Of a stretch of 64,000 bases of DNA, positions 47,931 to 62,900 are shown one piece after another. A program made the translations under genes and the position numbers. Origin of the DNA: Owenia fusiformis (lineage: Eukaryota > Annelida > Polychaeta > Sabellida > Oweniidae); contig CAIIXF020000006.1 in NCBI GenBank assembly GCA_903813345.2, forward strand, positions 24,683,936 through 24,747,935. The letters are read 5' to 3'. The notes under the pieces are model-generated. The model was given only the letters and a program-made list of their open reading frames with translations, did not search any database and had not been told where the DNA came from. Numbering within the stretch: the stretch's first letter is position 1; each line of letters opens with the position of its first letter.

Positions 47931-50900
47931 TTATTTCACTTTTTGCTTCTTCTTCTTAGGCGACTCTGAAATAAAAGTCAGGTAAAAATAAATTTATAGT
48001 TATTATTATAGTTTCTGATACTGTAACTGTCAACATCTAGACTTCAATAAGCTCAATCTATTAAAAACTAAATCTTGATTATAGTCAAGTTTTGGGAAGT
48101 GAAAGTGACCATACAGGGGTTCTTAAAGTAAAGGTACTGGATAGGTCACAAATCATTTCCCAAACAAAAGGAATATTTTTCAGACTTATTAAAAAAAATA
48201 CATATCAGAAATGGTTGCTACATGAAATACAAATGGCCCACCTTCCTTTGCCTCCTTATTCTTAGCATACGCTGCAGCCATTTTCTTGATGTTCAATTGT
48301 CTGACTACATCATGGTCCACAATTGGCTTGGGGTAGTCTTTACCTATGATACACTTGAACTTCTCCTGAACCTTTAAAGGGGCTTTCCATGGCTCATATA
48401 TGTACTGTGCTGGGAAGTTTTGCAAAACTGGCAAGTATTTTCTGAAATACAGGGGAATTATTTACAGCAGTCAACAGTTTACCCCCCCCCCCCCCCCCAT
48501 CAATACATATGAGTACACACATCAACAATCCCCCTCATATACATGACATATGAATATTTGAGTATGTACATCTTTATCAAATTGACATGGTATCACTGAA
48601 TGTTGTCAATTTAAGTATGGTATATGCAGGAATGTCAATGTATACCATATTATTATTACATGTACATGGTTCATTTAATGTCATGCCCTGACTCCTTTAG
48701 GACAGCAATGGAAATATGAAGCAAGTGCATTTAGCATGATTGATACACTGTAATAACATTCTCAAAATCTTTATATCTTAAAACTGTTTATTTTAAGACT
48801 GATTCTTTATGAGAGCATATTCATAAAGGCAATATCAATAGAATTAAATGTTTAATAATATAATAAAGGTGTTTTTTACTGATACCAAAATAGAATTATT
48901 TTTATGGATGAAATAACTGCCTTTAAACATACCTTATAAAATCTCCATTCTTATCTGTTTTCTTGCCAAATGCGACAGGGCTGTAGACCCTGAAGTATTG
49001 ATGGAAGAATGCACTTGCAGACAACCACATCCAATTCCCAGCATTCAAACTCCAGTCAGCATCCAATAACAGCTCCTCAAACACCTTAATTGTAAAGATT
49101 GCTTCAGAGCCATCGGAATGTAATATTTTCATATTGTATACTAGTACATACATTTTATATATTATATTTATATATATTATATTATCATATTATATACATG
49201 TATATGTATATGTCAACTAGCATTCTATAATTTGGTTTTGTCTTTTTAAATGAGACTTTTTGAAGTCTGTCAAGACACTCAAATATTCAAGCCGGTAAAA
49301 GAGGACAAAATGTTTACATAAAACTTGAATTTAATAAGATAGTGTGCTATCAATGTATTATATTTTGACTTTATATTTAAAGCCTTCAATATGTAATTCA
49401 CCAGCATCAGTCTATAACACAACATAAGACATTAACATGCAAAATGTCACCACCTGCTATTTGTTACAGACACCAACCGCTGTATGCTGTTACAGGCACC
49501 GACAACCACCAATCACACCAACCACAAAAATGCTGGAGACTATAACAATGTCAACACTTTTGGTGGTGACATAAAAATTTATCAAAACTGTAGCCCACTT
49601 GCCAATTTATGCTAACATTCATATGCAGTAAAAAATCACCTTTTGTCCTTCCTCCCAGCTAATCCATAAATCACCCCTAGTTAGGAAGCACGCAACTGCA
49701 TGCCTAGCTAGATGATGAATCCAACCTTCTCTGCGTAATTGAACCATAATTGCATCAATGAAAGGGTAGCCAGTTTTCCCCTGTAAAATAAATGGTTATA
49801 GCTTAGGGAAGGCTGGGAAGAATGAGAAACCTGTTTTTATACCAATATTCCAAGCTACTTTTACATTTTAAGTTCTTTAACCGAGGTTCTTTTTATAATT
49901 TATAGTTCTGTTTTCCATTTTCCCAAGATAAATAAACAAAATCCCTCAAACGTAAAAGTTAAATAAAAAAGTTAGTTATGTGATTGGAAATCTTGTTAAA
50001 AAAATATTTAAAAATATTACTAGATTAATCAATCTAATAATATTTTAAAATATTTTCTACATGATATAAAACATCCTATAGGCTAGATGTTAACCTACAT
50101 GTTTCCAAGCCTCAAGAAACTGTGTATTGTCGTCCCAAGGTATCTGCCGGCAGATTGGATTTCCCACCATTTTGTCAAAATTAGGTGTATCAGATCCAAC
50201 AGTTGTGAAGAACTCCCGCCAGTAAAGCTGCCCCTCAAGTGAAACAGGGGGACCACTATGTTTCTGTATGAAAATCAAATTTCAATTAAAAGAATTAACA
50301 TTCAATTGTGATGGATATTGGATATAATATCCATAATATTATTATATCATGGTATTTCTGTATTAAATATTAGACTCCCATTAAATGATACATGTTATTC
50401 AGTTCATATATCTCATACAGTACATAAACTGTACATGTATATGTTGTACAGCCCATATTACATTATTTATGTTGTATATCATACTCCTTTAATTAAAAAA
50501 ATCAACATTCAATGGTGATGGATATTGGATATAATATCCATATTATTATTATATTATGGTGGTTCTGTAGCAAATATAAGACTCCCATTCAATTATACAT
50601 GTTATGCAGTTCATATATCTCATACAGTACATAAACTGTACATGTATATGTTGTACAGCCCATATTACATTATTTATGTTGTATATCATACTCCTTTAAT
50701 TAAAAAAATCAACATTCAATGGTGATGGATATTGGATATAATATCCATAATATTATTATATTATGGTATTTCTGTAGCAAATATTAGACTCCCATTCAAT
50801 TATACATGTTATACAGTTCATATATCTCATACAGTACATAAACTGTACATGTATATGTTGTGCAGCCCATATTACATTATACATGTTGTATATCATACTC

Positions 50901-53900
50901 CTTTAACTAAAAAATGAACATTCAATGGTGATGGATATTGGATATAATATCCATAATATTTTTATATTATGGTGGTTCTGTAGCAAATATTAGACATAAC
51001 TTGTACAGCCCATATTACATTATACATGTAGTATATCATACTCACTTTATTATGACGATATATTTCATTGAGTCTGTGATAGAACGTTCGAGCAGATAAA
51101 CATCCAAACTTAAGGTAAGGGCTTAGAACTGTTGTACTCGGGTTAATACTGTTAGGTTCTGTCTTTGGTTTCTCAAAGTTGCATACCCATTGCTAGAAAT
51201 AGAAGGCATTAACATGCAAAATGTCACCACCATTTGTTACAGAAGCCAATCGCCGATCGCCCACCGCCGTCACAAAAAACGGGGATCATAACAATTAATA
51301 TGTCGCCACTTTTTGGTGGTGACATAATAATATACAATACTAGAAAAACAGCAACTCCATGGAGCAGCAAATCCCACTGAATAAAATATAATTGATGAAA
51401 TAACTCAATTTTAACATTTCATGATGGAAATAAACAGGCAGTAGTAGTGCATCCTATTGGCAAAACAATATAGTGACATATAATTTGTGAAAATGGAAGT
51501 CATTTTGAATTTGGAGGTCATTTTGGAAATTCCCTCTTACACAGGAATTGTAAACATCATATATCAATTTTTTGTAATATGACCCAAATTGATAGAAAGG
51601 TATTTACGTTTGAGCTTAAAAATCACTTTTTTTAAGAAACCAGTATCTGCTTTATTGATGATTACATTTTCTACGAAAAATGGAGGCCATTTGAATTGAG
51701 TGGCCATATTGAAAGTTCTTTCTCAAGCAAAGGACCAATTCAAGATACCAGCCTGTTTAATTTGAACCAAATCAGACAACAGGTATTTGAGTTATCGCCT
51801 GGACACCCTAACAGACAAACAGTATTAACAGCTTCTACATATCCCTACCTGAGCTTTGTTTAGTGTGATAATTAAGTTTTTTAAGAGGTAAAGCTAATAT
51901 AATCCATTTAGTGCATCCCATGAGTATGCTAAAACTGAATAAGGTAAACTTCCCCATTACATTGAAGGCTAAATGAATGAGACTACCATTTTGCCTAAAA
52001 TTATGGAATTATGTAAATAATTTCTTGAATAGAGCTACTGTGTCCCTAGGCATAATCATATAAAATTTCAACCAAATCTGTTTACTGGTATTTGAGTTAT
52101 CAAAGATTACGTTTTTTATGAAAAATTGCCGCCATTTTTAAATTAAGCGGCCATCTTGAAAATTTTTTGTCGAACATAGCTACTGTGTCCCTAAGCATAA
52201 GCATATAAAATTTGAACCAAATCTGTTCACTTGTATTTGAGTTATCAACGATTACATTTTTTACGAAAAATGGCGGCCATTTTGAATTGAGCAGCCATAT
52301 TGAAAATTTCTTCTTGAGCAGAGGTCCTACACTCATAAGGAATAAGCCTATAAAATTTGAACCAAATCCGTCAACCGGTATTGGAGTTATCGTCCGGACA
52401 CACGGACGGACGGACAAACGGACGGACGGACGGCTTCTCTATATCCCCCTCAAACTTCGTTCGGTGGGATAATTAACCTTTCTAAATGCCTTGTACATGT
52501 AATTTATTTCTATGTTACATATATTGAAGCTTGTCATGATAAAGTTACCCTCACCTGCCTTGTCATATATTTGTCTAGTCGTTTCAGAGCTTCACTTTCA
52601 CCTCCGACATACAAACATGTTTCAAGGTCGTTTTCTTTAACATTTAGTTCTTCTAAGGTTGGAATATCAGCTGTAAAACCACAGGCATCCATGCATAGTT
52701 TGCAGCCTGAAAAACATATATTCAAACATGACCGTGCTCTAATTGAATTTCTCAACCAATCAGAATGCAGCACAACCGTTCTCTAATTCTCCATACATGC
52801 ACATGGGAATCCGTATTGAGTTGTGACGTCACATCTAGGGCTCTGTCTGTGGATGGCCACTGACAAAGACGAGATAATCACAACTTAAACAATCTTTTCT
52901 TCATTTTTATGTTTGAATTGGAATAAATAATGATATGGTGAAATTCCACACTCGTTGAATGGAATGTCAGTACAAATGCACTCATCTTCGGTTCATACTC
53001 TGTAGGACATTCTATTCAACTCATGCTGAATTTCACCATATTGAATGGCCTATCACTATTTATTCCTTAACATGCTTTTTCATTTTAACCAAAGGGGTGC
53101 ATACAGTACAATATAAATGTATATACTTTTGTTACACAGTAATTGATTTATAGGAATTTTGGCAAAAATCATTATTCTTTGATGAACGATGACAATTATG
53201 ATGAATCTTTGGTTACATCAAACTTATTATATTCAATAGACTAGATGCGAGTAGACATAATCTTGATTTACGTCATTAGATATTCAAAATTCTAAATCTA
53301 CACGTAAAAGTACATATAAAAACATGGTTTCGAAAATTGTTTATCATCTTTGAAAAATTTTTTTTTTTTGAAAGTTTGACTTCTCGTTCGGGTTGATTCC
53401 CCATTAACCCAATGTTACAAAATCACAAAAAGTGAAACAGCTTTTCTTGTATTGGACATATAACATTTTCTTTTACTGGACATATTTCAATTTGCATTAC
53501 TATTAGATACATAAGGATAATATGAAAATTGAACCACTAAAACAAATGTAATTGAATTTAAAGGGAACTTTCTGCTATACCCGCCATGCTATCTGACCCG
53601 AACGAGCTACCTGGTGGTGATACTGGTAAATACCTACTCGCATCTGCGTTATTCTCATGATTTTAAATGTAAATCCTTATGACATTCCTATTTACTGTAT
53701 GACAACAATTTAACAAGTGAATGAATATAACAATTATCAAGATTTGTTAAGGGGAAATTGTGACGTCCTGTACATGTTACAAGGAATGAAGGACCCACGG
53801 TCCTGTGCTCACACAGTTAAGAACCTTCAGAGAAATGTATATCCCGACTTTCAAACAAAAATATTGATTTGGATTTGTAGTCTCGAACTTTGAGAACCTT

Positions 53901-56900
53901 AGATAGCACAGTTGTGTGACCTAGTTTAATGACCTTTGACCTTGAAAATTTTACTTATTCAGAGCTCAGTAAGGTCTTTTGTGATTAAGCTGACCAAAAT
54001 TTACATCCAAGAATCAATTTGAAAAATCAACTTTTTGACTTTCGAAGGTCACTGAAGGTCAACTAAAAAAAAAAATTTGGTCAAATTGAAGCAAGTTGAA
54101 AAAATTAGTACCGTGGGTACTGGGCTCACATGGTGACAGAAAAAACAGATATAATTTTTTGCTGATTTTTTGTTACAAAATTATTTCAAGCCATCTGTCT
54201 CTCAGTCAATTAAAATGGCTGAAATAAAAATATAATATAGATATAATTTTTTGCCAATAATTTGTAACAAAATTATTTCATACAACTACTCTTTACAGTG
54301 ACATGGCTTTTTGCAATGCAAGACACCTGAAATTATTTGTAAAGCTAGGAAATGGGCCAAAATTGAATTTCGCGAGACAAAAATGGCGACCATTTTGAAA
54401 TCAGGCAAGCTTTTGAATCAGGAGTCACGGGAGTATTTTGTATTGATGTTGAACAAAAATAACTTGAAACTGGAATCCTATCGACAGAGGTTTTAAGCAA
54501 ATGGTCCAAAAGAGGATTTCGCGAGACTGGAGATGGACAAATCAATGTTAACTAAAATGGCTGAAAATAAAAAAAACGGATATAATATTTTGCCGATTTT
54601 TTGTAACAAAATTATTTCATACAACTACCTTTTACAGTGACATGGCTTTTTACAATGCAGGACAGCTGAAATTATTTGTAAAGCTAGGAAATGGGCAAAA
54701 AGTGAAATTCGCGAAACAAGAATGGCAACCATTTTGAAAATAGGCGAGCTTTTGAACCAAGAGTCATAGGAGAGTTTTTTGTATTGATGTTGAACAAAAA
54801 TAACTTAAAATGGGAATCCTATCGACAGAGGGTTTAAGGTAAATGGTCCAAAAGTGGATTTTGCGAGACAGATGGACAAATCAATGTTAACTAAAATGGC
54901 TGAAAATAAATAAATGGATACAATTTTTCGCTGATTTTTCGTAACAAAATTATTTCATACATCTACTCTTTACATTGACATGGATTTTTACAATGTAGGA
55001 CACCTGAAATTATTTGTAAAGCTAGGAAATGGGTCAAAAGTGAATTTCGCGAGACAAAAGTGACGGCCATTTTGAAAATAGCCGAGCTTTTGAACCAAGA
55101 GTCATAGGAGAGTTTTTTGTATTGATGTTGAACAAAAATAACTTAAAATGGGAATCCTATCGACAGAGGGTTTAAGGTAAATGGTCCAAAAGTGGATTTT
55201 GCGAGACAGATGGACAAATCAATGTTAACTAAAATGGCTGAAAATAAATAAATGGATACAATTTTTCGCTGATTTTTCGTAACAAAATTATTTCATACAT
55301 CTACTCTTTACATTGACATGGATTTTTACAATGTAGGACACCTGAAATTATTTGTAAAGCTAGGAAATGGGTCAAAAGTGAATTTCGCGAGACAAAAGTG
55401 ACGGCCATTTTGAAAATAGCCGAGCTTTTGAACCAAGAGTCATAGGAGAGTTTTTTGTATTGATGTTGAACAAAAATAACTTAGAATGGGAATCCTATCG
55501 ACAGAGGGTTTAAGGTAAATGGTCCAAAAGTGAATTTTGCGAGACAGATGGACAAATCAATGTTAACTAAAATGGCTGAAAATAAATAAATGGATATAAT
55601 TTTTCGCTGATTTTTCCTAACAAAATTATTTCATACATCTACTCTTTACTTTGCAATGGATTTCTACAATGTAGGACACTTGAAATTATTTGTAAAGCTA
55701 GGAAATGGGTCAAAAGTGAATTTTGCGAGACAAAAATGGCGGCCATTTTGAAAATAGGCGAGCTTTTGAACCAGGAGTCATAGGGGACTTTTCTGAATTC
55801 ATGTTGAACAGAAATAACTTAAAACAGGAATCCTATCGACAGAGGTTTTAAAACGTGCCACTGTTATTGACAGAAAGTGGATTTCGCGAGTCAGATAGAC
55901 AAATCAATGTTAACTAAAATGGCTGAAAATAAAAAAATGGATACAATTTTTCGCTGATTTTTTGTAACAAAATTATTTCATATATCTAATCTTTACATTG
56001 ACATGGATTTTTACAATGTAGGACACCTGAAATTATTTGTAAAGCTAGGAAATGGGCCAAAATTGAATTTCGCGAGACAAAAGTGACGGCCATTTTGAAA
56101 ATAGGCGAGCTTTTGAACCAGGAGTCATAGGGGGGTTTTCTGTATTGATGTTGAACAGAAATAACTTAAAACAGGAATCCTATCGACAGAGGTTAGCTAG
56201 GAAATGGGCTAAAAGTGAATTTCACGAGACAAAAGTGACGGCCATTTTGAAAATAGGCGAGCTTTTGAACCAGGAGTCATAGGGGGGTTTTTCTGTATTG
56301 ATGTTGAACAGAAATAACTTAAAACAGGAATCCTATCGACAGAGGTTTTAAAACGTGCCACTATTGTTGACGGACGGACAGACGGACGGACGGACAGACG
56401 GACGGACGGACGGACGGACAGACAGACGGACAAGTGAGCGATTGCAAAAGCTCACAATGTGAGCTAATAAAAATAACTTATTTTTACTGTTTTTTGACGT
56501 CAAATATCTCAAAAACGATAAAAATCTGATGCTGACATATTTTGAGCAATATGTAGGGAATGCTTAAATCTAGTAATGATGTAATTCATTTCAAGAAATG
56601 ATCAAGTATAAGGCAAACTTTGAGAAACTTGTCAATCACAAAATCTGCCATTGACTTTATATATGAGAAAGTTTCCTGAAAATGTCAAATTTTATAGAGT
56701 AAACACCAAAAACTGTAATTCCAAGAGCTTTGAAATCTTCAGAGGACATAAGTTGCATATACAGCAACTGCTAAAAATTATTTGAAAGTTCTACTTCAAC
56801 AAAGTGTCTAGTATTTACAGAAAATTTGACTTTTTGACGTCAAAATCCACAATTTCTCAGAAACCGGGCGAACTTGGGAAATGGCGATGATAGGTCAAAT

Positions 56901-59900
56901 AGGCATTATGGATATGCATAAAATGAATGTGGATACGACTCAATCCTAATAGCAGTTTTGATTTGTGCGGCCAATGTTGACGGACGGACCAACGGACGGA
57001 TGGACCAACGGACGGATTGACCAACGGACGGACCAACGGACGGATGCCTGGTCGATCCCATAGGCTCACTGTGTGAGCCAAAAATTGCAAATTTTCAATT
57101 TGTTTAAGTTTTTTGATTTCAATTTGTTTAAATTCCTTAGACTTGAGGTACAATGCCAATAATACATAAGCCTATAAAAATGGAACAAATTCTGATAACT
57201 TGATTTGGTTCTCAGATACTTTATTTCTTACAAAATGGTGGCCATTTTGAATTTAGCAGCCATCTTGCAAATTTTTCTTGAGTAAAGTCCTATAATCATT
57301 AACCATAGGCATCAGTACATAAAATCTGAATTAAAAAGGACTACTGGTATTTGAGACATATTTTTTACAAGAAATAGTGGGCCATTTTGAACTGAAGCAA
57401 ATTCATTAACTGATATTAAGCTAGGCTTAACAAAGATTACATTTTTTTCATGAAAATATGTGAATGTTTTGATTTTGGCAGCTATCTTGAAAATGACTCC
57501 TATTTTGAATTGAGCAACCATATTAAAAAGTCATTCTAGAGATTAAGATCCTATGCCCATAAAGCATTAGCCTATAAATTTAAACCAGTCAAATAACTGG
57601 TACTTCAGTAATACGTATCAAAAACTTCATCTTTTAAAGCTACCAACTAACCAACCGGCCGACCGACAAACCAACCGACTGACCCAAGGTGTTAATACCA
57701 TACCCTGATATAAAGCAACTACTTTAAGCTTTACCTGTTGGAATAATCAATTATTTCTTATACATCTAATTGCAGGTCTAATGGGGTGTCTATTCAGAAC
57801 ATATTGATGTTAAAAGGTTTCAGCGGAAGAGACTAAAGACTAAATGGATCCATCAACAAATAAAATCACATGATCATTATTCAAATAAAAATCTATGAAT
57901 CTACTGACGACGCATAATCCATCTAGAGAGATTAGAGAGCACACAAAGACATTAAGCTTAGTCTGTATACTCTAAATAGCAATACATATAAGATTAGAGA
58001 AAGGGGAAATCTTTAATGAAAATATTTATTTCAAATATACTTAAAATCCCTTGTTGCCGAGTCCAATCTGGATGCATTATTCCATTCAAAATGGATTACA
58101 AATATATATATATACCATTTATTAAATAGTTCTATATATTTCAAGGACAACAAAGTTATAAGAACATGTCTGGGGAAAGACCACACAAAAGCAAATAAAT
58201 TTGGAAAAGGAGGTATTTAAACTGAGAGGAACAATGATGTTTATATACACAATGCCGAGTATTACTCATGCAGATATGTAAACTACAGTAAAAATGAGAA
58301 CACTAATTGGAGAGTTTGCAGGCAACACCTCTGCACATGGTTGGGGCAAAGCCTCACAAACTACATCTAAGTTAGCTAAAGCTGCATGGATATTCACTTC
58401 CTCAGCATGCAGTATTGTGGCGTTGTTTCTAATCATCAAGGTTGTTATCAAATATTGCGAGTTTAACACAAAGGACAGTATAAGAGTCTCAAAGGATGAG
58501 GCTGTTTTCCCTTCAGTAACAGTATGCCCTTTAACTCCTATTTCAAGGAAAGGTATGGCGACTTTTCGGAAAGAACTAGCAGAAAATAACAGTGCAATAG
58601 ATTCAATGTTATATTATAATAACTTTCTTTATGTGTTGGGACAATACAATTTGAACATTTCAAGCCTACAGAATGCGAGTGAAGAGCTACAGCTGCTATA
58701 CAATCAGTCTTATAAAAGACTCCATACCAATGCAGGATACTATGAAAATTATCAACAGTCTGAAAGGTTGAGATACACCATTAAACAAAAGGACTTCATA
58801 CCATCTTGCAAGTACCAAAGTGAAGTGTGCTCGGAAGAACTATACCATAGTGGCCACCATGAACATTTCAACTGTTTCACATTTAATGGACCTTTGTCAA
58901 ATATCTCCAGTTTGGACGTTGATAGTGGACCGAGCGCTGGCTTGTCTTTAATCCTCTATCTGGATATTGATTTAGAGCATTCAAGTTTCTACGACCCAGA
59001 TTACCCGACCAGTGGCAGTCAAGGTGTTCGGGTTGTCATCCATGAACAAGGAACATGGCCAGACCCAGAGAATGATGGTTTTGATATAAAAGCAGGGAAT
59101 TCTGTCAATGTTGCATTATCCTCAGAAAGACGTGAGCTGATGGGTCAACCCTGGGGCGACTGTGCAGACCACAATGACATAAAATATGATAGGTGGAAAT
59201 ATAGCACAAAAGCTTGTCTACTGACCTGTATACAGAGGCTGGGTTTTAAAAGGTGTGGATGCATACGAGGTTCACTACCAGTTGATGACAAAACTAAAGA
59301 TGTTGAATTTTGTGCAAATATACAATCACGGGAATGGCTGAAGAGTGACCCGAATGTCACACTTCTCAGGCAGGACTTGAATCAACTGAATTGTTCCTTA
59401 CAAGAATATTCCTTGTCAGATATTCTTGCGCAGGAAGGCTGCGAATGTAAGGAAAATTGTAAAATTGACAAATATGACATCATGTTATCTGATTCAGAAT
59501 GGCCAATGAAGGGTATTGAGTTTCATTTTTATTGCGATATGATAATGAAGCTTGGCAATTATAATGAAAATTCTAGTATTTATCAGGCCTTTCATGATAG
59601 AGTAGCTTCAAATTGTTCATCCTTAGCATATGATGTTGAAAGAAAAAAGATTATAAACAAGGATATAGGAAAAGATTTGCGAGAACAATTTCTCCGATTG
59701 AACGTTTATTTCAAAGATTCAGACACAAAGGTAACAACTCAAACTGAGGATTTTTCAATCGGTTCAATGGTTTCTGAAATTGGTGGAAGTTTAGGTTTGT
59801 TAATTGGAATGTCAGTGATTTCTATAAGTGAAGTCTTTATTTTATGCTTAGGTATTTTGGCCATTCTGATACGTAAATCCAAAGCACAAACAAAGGTAGA

Positions 59901-62900
59901 AACTTTTAAAGATAAAATGGAATACCCATGATTTTAATCTCAATAAATGGTGCCAATTAAGGTCACTTTATATATTCTATATCATGCTTTTGAAATAGTT
60001 TCATTATTGAACCAGTTCAGGCCAGTAGCCAGGATTTGCCAAGTTTTGGGTTCAGTTTTCAAAAATTTCCAGGGGGGGTTCACATTTGACAATTTTGCCC
60101 AAATATGGCTAAAATCACTTGAGAAGTGCTAAAACTGGTGTAAAACTGCCATTCTGATACTCATAGCATCTTTCTGTTTCACCTGAAACATGAATCTCAG
60201 AGCTGAGAAGAAATGAGATGACATGGTTTATCATGATGAAAAATTGCATGATTTTGAAAGAAACCCAAACCCTGCGAACCCCCCTGGCTATGGGCCTACA
60301 GTTAAGTTGTAGTATGGAACTATTCCTTTGTCACTTGTCGGTAAAATTCATATCACGCATTAGATATGATCTTTCATTGAGTTTATCCCAAATTATAGAT
60401 TAAAATATATATTAAGTATAGCAAGAGAAGCATTTAAAAATTATCCTTAAGAATAGATGTACTCAAAATCAATTACCCAGATGTGAAGGGATGGTACTGT
60501 ACTGAGAGAGTTCCCATAAACAAGAATATTCAGAAGTTTTGGTATTTCAATTTTCATATCACCCCTATGTATCTGATAGTTATACAAAACTAGACAACAG
60601 CAACGCCAAAGCGTAGCAAATCCCATCGAACCACTATGGCTGGCATTTTTACAAACAAAGTGTATAGCAAAAATGGCAGCCATTCAAAATGACCACCTTC
60701 TACCACAACTGTCATTAGACAGTGTGCCATGCTTATAGTATTCTCATACCAAATATGAACAGAATCGCTCCACTTACTTTTCGAGTTATAGTAAAATAGG
60801 ATAAAATGGTGGCCATTTCGAAAAATGGCTGCCTTCTACCAAAAGTGTCATAAGACAGTGTGTCATGCTTATAGTATTCTCATACCAAATATGAACAAAA
60901 TCGCTCCACTACTTTTTGAGTTATAGTAAAAAACATTAAAATGGTAACCTTCTACCAAAAATATTGATAGACAGTGTGTCACGCTTGTAGTATTCACATA
61001 CAAAATATGAACAAAATCGCTCTACTACTTTTCGAGATATAGCAAAAATCGTAAAATAGCGAGATTGCTGCCATGTGCTTCTTTAAGATTTACATTTTTA
61101 GCTTTATTAATGTCCTATATAATTTTTTTACATTTAAAAACATATTGCTACTACAGTTTTACATATTGTACCTAAATTACTGTGAATTCGGCACTAAAAT
61201 GGCCGCCATTTTGAATTAGCAGCTATTTTGAAAATCGGCTTTCGAGCAGAACTTCTACCCCCATAGGGTATATGTTTACAAAATATGAACAAAATCGGCC
61301 TAAGTTTATTTGAGTTATTGCCCGGACGGACGGAGGTGTTCCCTATATCCCTCCGAACTTTGTTCGATTAGATGATAAAGTATCTTTCCGGTACAAGATG
61401 TTTCACTATTTGTGATTTTATAACATGTTGGTCTATGGGGAATCTCCCCGATCTAGAAGTCACATTTTCAGAGAAAATCAAATTTTCAAAGTAGATAAAT
61501 ACTTTTAAAACCACTTTTCTAGATGTAATTTCACAAGTGAATTTCAAATATGACCTCACTTAGTCTGAATATATTATTTATACTCACTGTATAGTCTATT
61601 GTGTTCAGTTTTACTTCTTCAAATAATGAAACCTACTAATGGAACTTAATAATTGACATACTCAGAGCTGAAATATAGTGATAATTCTACAAACACATTA
61701 AGACACAATAAGTCGGAATATTTAAGTTGAAGAGATCAATGACTTTAATGGACAATTATAATGCACATTACGATATTTAATCAGTTTGCCAATCAAAACA
61801 ACTTTCATTTAACTGACTCCAGAAACAGTTTGGGAAATCAAATATCACATCATTTCAAGTGAAAGCATTTTATATTACATGTAATATCATTGGTCATCAA
61901 CAAACAAAGCGTTAACATCCAAAATGTCAACATGCCATTTGTTACAGACACAAACCATCAAACACCAACCGCTTGGTGCCAACCACTAAATGCCTCTCAT
62001 AAAAATTGGAGACTATAACAATATGTCACACTTCTAGAGAACTGCTGGATACCAACCAACGAACACCACCCACAAAAAATACGAGACTATAACAATATGT
62101 CACATTTCTAGAGAACTGCTGGATACCAACCAACGAACACCACCCACAAAAAATACGAGACTATAACAATATGTCACACTTCTAGAAGTGACATAAAAAT
62201 GTCAAAATGTCACTCAAAGTGATATGATACTTTAATCCTACAAGAATATAACTGGCTATTTAGGGGTTAATAATTATGTCACCACCAAAAAGTGGTGATA
62301 TATTGTTTTGGTCTCAATTTTTCGTCACGGCAGTCTGCATCTGGCATTCTGTGTCTGTTACAAAAGGTGATAATTTTTGCATGTTAATGCCTTGTTTCGA
62401 TTGTAAATAAAGTTGTTGCTGTTGTTAGTAAAGTGTAAGATTGTACATTTGATGCCAATGTACCTGTTGTTACAATGAGAATTGAACTTACAGTCATAAG
62501 TAGGAATGTACCTTAAATGTCATTAATTTTTAATTATATATATCTTTTATTGACTCTTTAGATGTCATATCATGACATATTAGTCACTAGGGTAGAGCAG
62601 TTCTTCCCATTGTTGAGTTGAAGAACTGGTATCTTTATCCTGGCTAGCAATTCTAGCCAGCGCCGGCCTTTTATCGAGTTAGCAGCACTCTAGTAATCGC
62701 CGGTATAGGTCAGCAGTCATAGGTCAAAGACAAATCACACGAAGTGCTGTGACCTGGGTTTGAACACAAGACCTCTACTTTTCAGCATGAAGCCAGACTT
62801 TCTGCTTTTCAGACCAATGCCTCAACCACTAGGCCAACCCGGCGATTCAATTAATTGGGGGGTCGTAAATTTATGGGTGTATTTTTGATGTTGTCCTAAT

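Noticed and set aside
50318-50917. Three near-identical 61-66 codon open frames
   Set aside because: Each lies within one 207-bp unit of an intronic array of the photolyase gene on the other strand.
60150-60163. GCCATTCTGATAC shared with the 3' end of the channel gene (59860)
   Set aside because: Only 13 bases match and flanks differ; too short to claim gene-fragment capture by the MITE.
62755-62843. Functional tRNA gene
   Set aside because: A and B boxes are present, but the spacing and stems do not allow a tRNA cloverleaf; it is the head of a SINE.
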